Source: Oscillospiraceae bacterium (GTDB lineage Bacteria; Bacillota; Clostridia; Oscillospirales; Oscillospiraceae). Taken from it: a DNA stretch of 5,681 bases. Of the stretch, positions 5,393 through 5,681 are shown one piece after another; the stretch's first letter is position 1, and each line of letters starts with the position of its first letter. The stretch spans positions 1-5,681 of the forward strand of contig JAFNXT010000184.1 in the NCBI GenBank assembly GCA_017378975.1. The letters are read 5' to 3'. Made by a program: the position numbers and the translations under genes. The notes under the pieces are model-generated. The model was not told the origin of the DNA, did not search any database, and saw nothing but the letters and a program-made list of their open reading frames with translations.

Positions 5393-5681
5393 ATGAAACT
5401 ATATGACGAGCTGGTAGCCCGTGGTCTGATCGCACAGGTCACCAACGAAGAAGAGATCCGCGAGATGATCGACAACGGCAAGGCCACCTTCTACATCGGC
5501 TTCGACCCCACCGCTGACTCTCTCCATGTGGGCCACTTCATGGCTCTGTGCCTGATGAAGCGTCTGCAGATGGCCGGCAACCGCCCCATCGCCCTGATCG
5601 GCGGTGGCACCGCCATGATCGGTGACCCCTCCGGTCGTACCGATATGCGTTCCATGATGACCAAAGAAGTCATCGACCACA
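5393..5681 (+). CDS. tyrS: Tyrosyl-tRNA synthetase (N-terminal part, cut by right edge)
   Basis: The first 96 residues of a class I aminoacyl-tRNA synthetase that charges tRNA-Tyr with tyrosine using ATP. Visible are [16 protein letters not shown] (33-48), with the ATP-binding HIGH-type motif HVGH at 45-48, and [15 protein letters not shown] (70-84), the tyrosine-site loop of bacterial TyrS. The KMSKS loop and the C-terminal S4-like domain, expected in the roughly 400-residue protein, lie beyond the window. The start ATG is seven bases after GGAGG (5381-5385). It is the second gene of the T-box operon after the NUDIX gene. Codons are strongly C-ending, as expected for a highly expressed housekeeping gene. 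Confidence 0.97.
   Translation, partial: MKLYDELVARGLIAQVTNEEEIREMIDNGKATFYIGFDPTADSLHVGHFMALCLMKRLQMAGNRPIALIGGGTAMIGDPSGRTDMRSMMTKEVIDH

Noticed and set aside
5399..5680. 93-residue minus-strand frame at the right edge
   Set aside because: It is antisense to tyrS, whose HVGH and GDPSGR motifs are clear.

Overview
The window looks like a chromosomal core region of an endospore-forming, low-to-mid G+C clostridial Firmicute. Oscillospiraceae/Ruminococcaceae-like is my best guess, from memory of the families rather than from any search. The evidence is three sporulation genes (yqfD, yqfC, and a spoVV/ylbJ homologue), strong GGAGG ribosome binding sites, a tyrosine T-box riboswitch, and a tgt-yajC pair.

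Left third (1-2340): yqfD (cut by the left edge) and yqfC lie on the minus strand, 1 nt apart. They diverge from a spoVV/ylbJ-like gene on the plus strand across about 95 bp that may hold sporulation (sigma-E-type) promoters. All three products are expected to act in the mother cell or its membranes during spore formation. GATC sites are unusually dense here.

Middle (2340-2920): a 69-residue six-cysteine protein of unknown function ends at a clear plus-strand terminator. A 28-bp stretch resembling a solitary ISL3-type insertion-sequence end follows. Next, on the minus strand, is a complete tRNA-Pro(GGG) with its own extended -10 promoter, an encoded CCA and a 16-bp terminator.

Right-centre (2879-4570): tgt (queuosine insertion into tRNA) and yajC (Sec translocase accessory subunit) form a minus-strand operon. 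It has a strong promoter before tgt, a second promoter before yajC, and a terminator after yajC.

Right end (4582-5681): back to back with the tgt promoter is a plus-strand promoter driving a T-box leader with a UAC (Tyr) specifier. It controls a NUDIX hydrolase gene and then tyrS (tyrosyl-tRNA synthetase, cut by the right edge). So the enzyme that modifies the wobble base of tRNA-Tyr and the riboswitch that reads that same anticodon share one divergent promoter region. I see no wholly unknown multi-gene system. The most notable points are this Tgt/T-box(Tyr) pairing, the NUDIX gene inside the Tyr-controlled operon, and the possible IS end.
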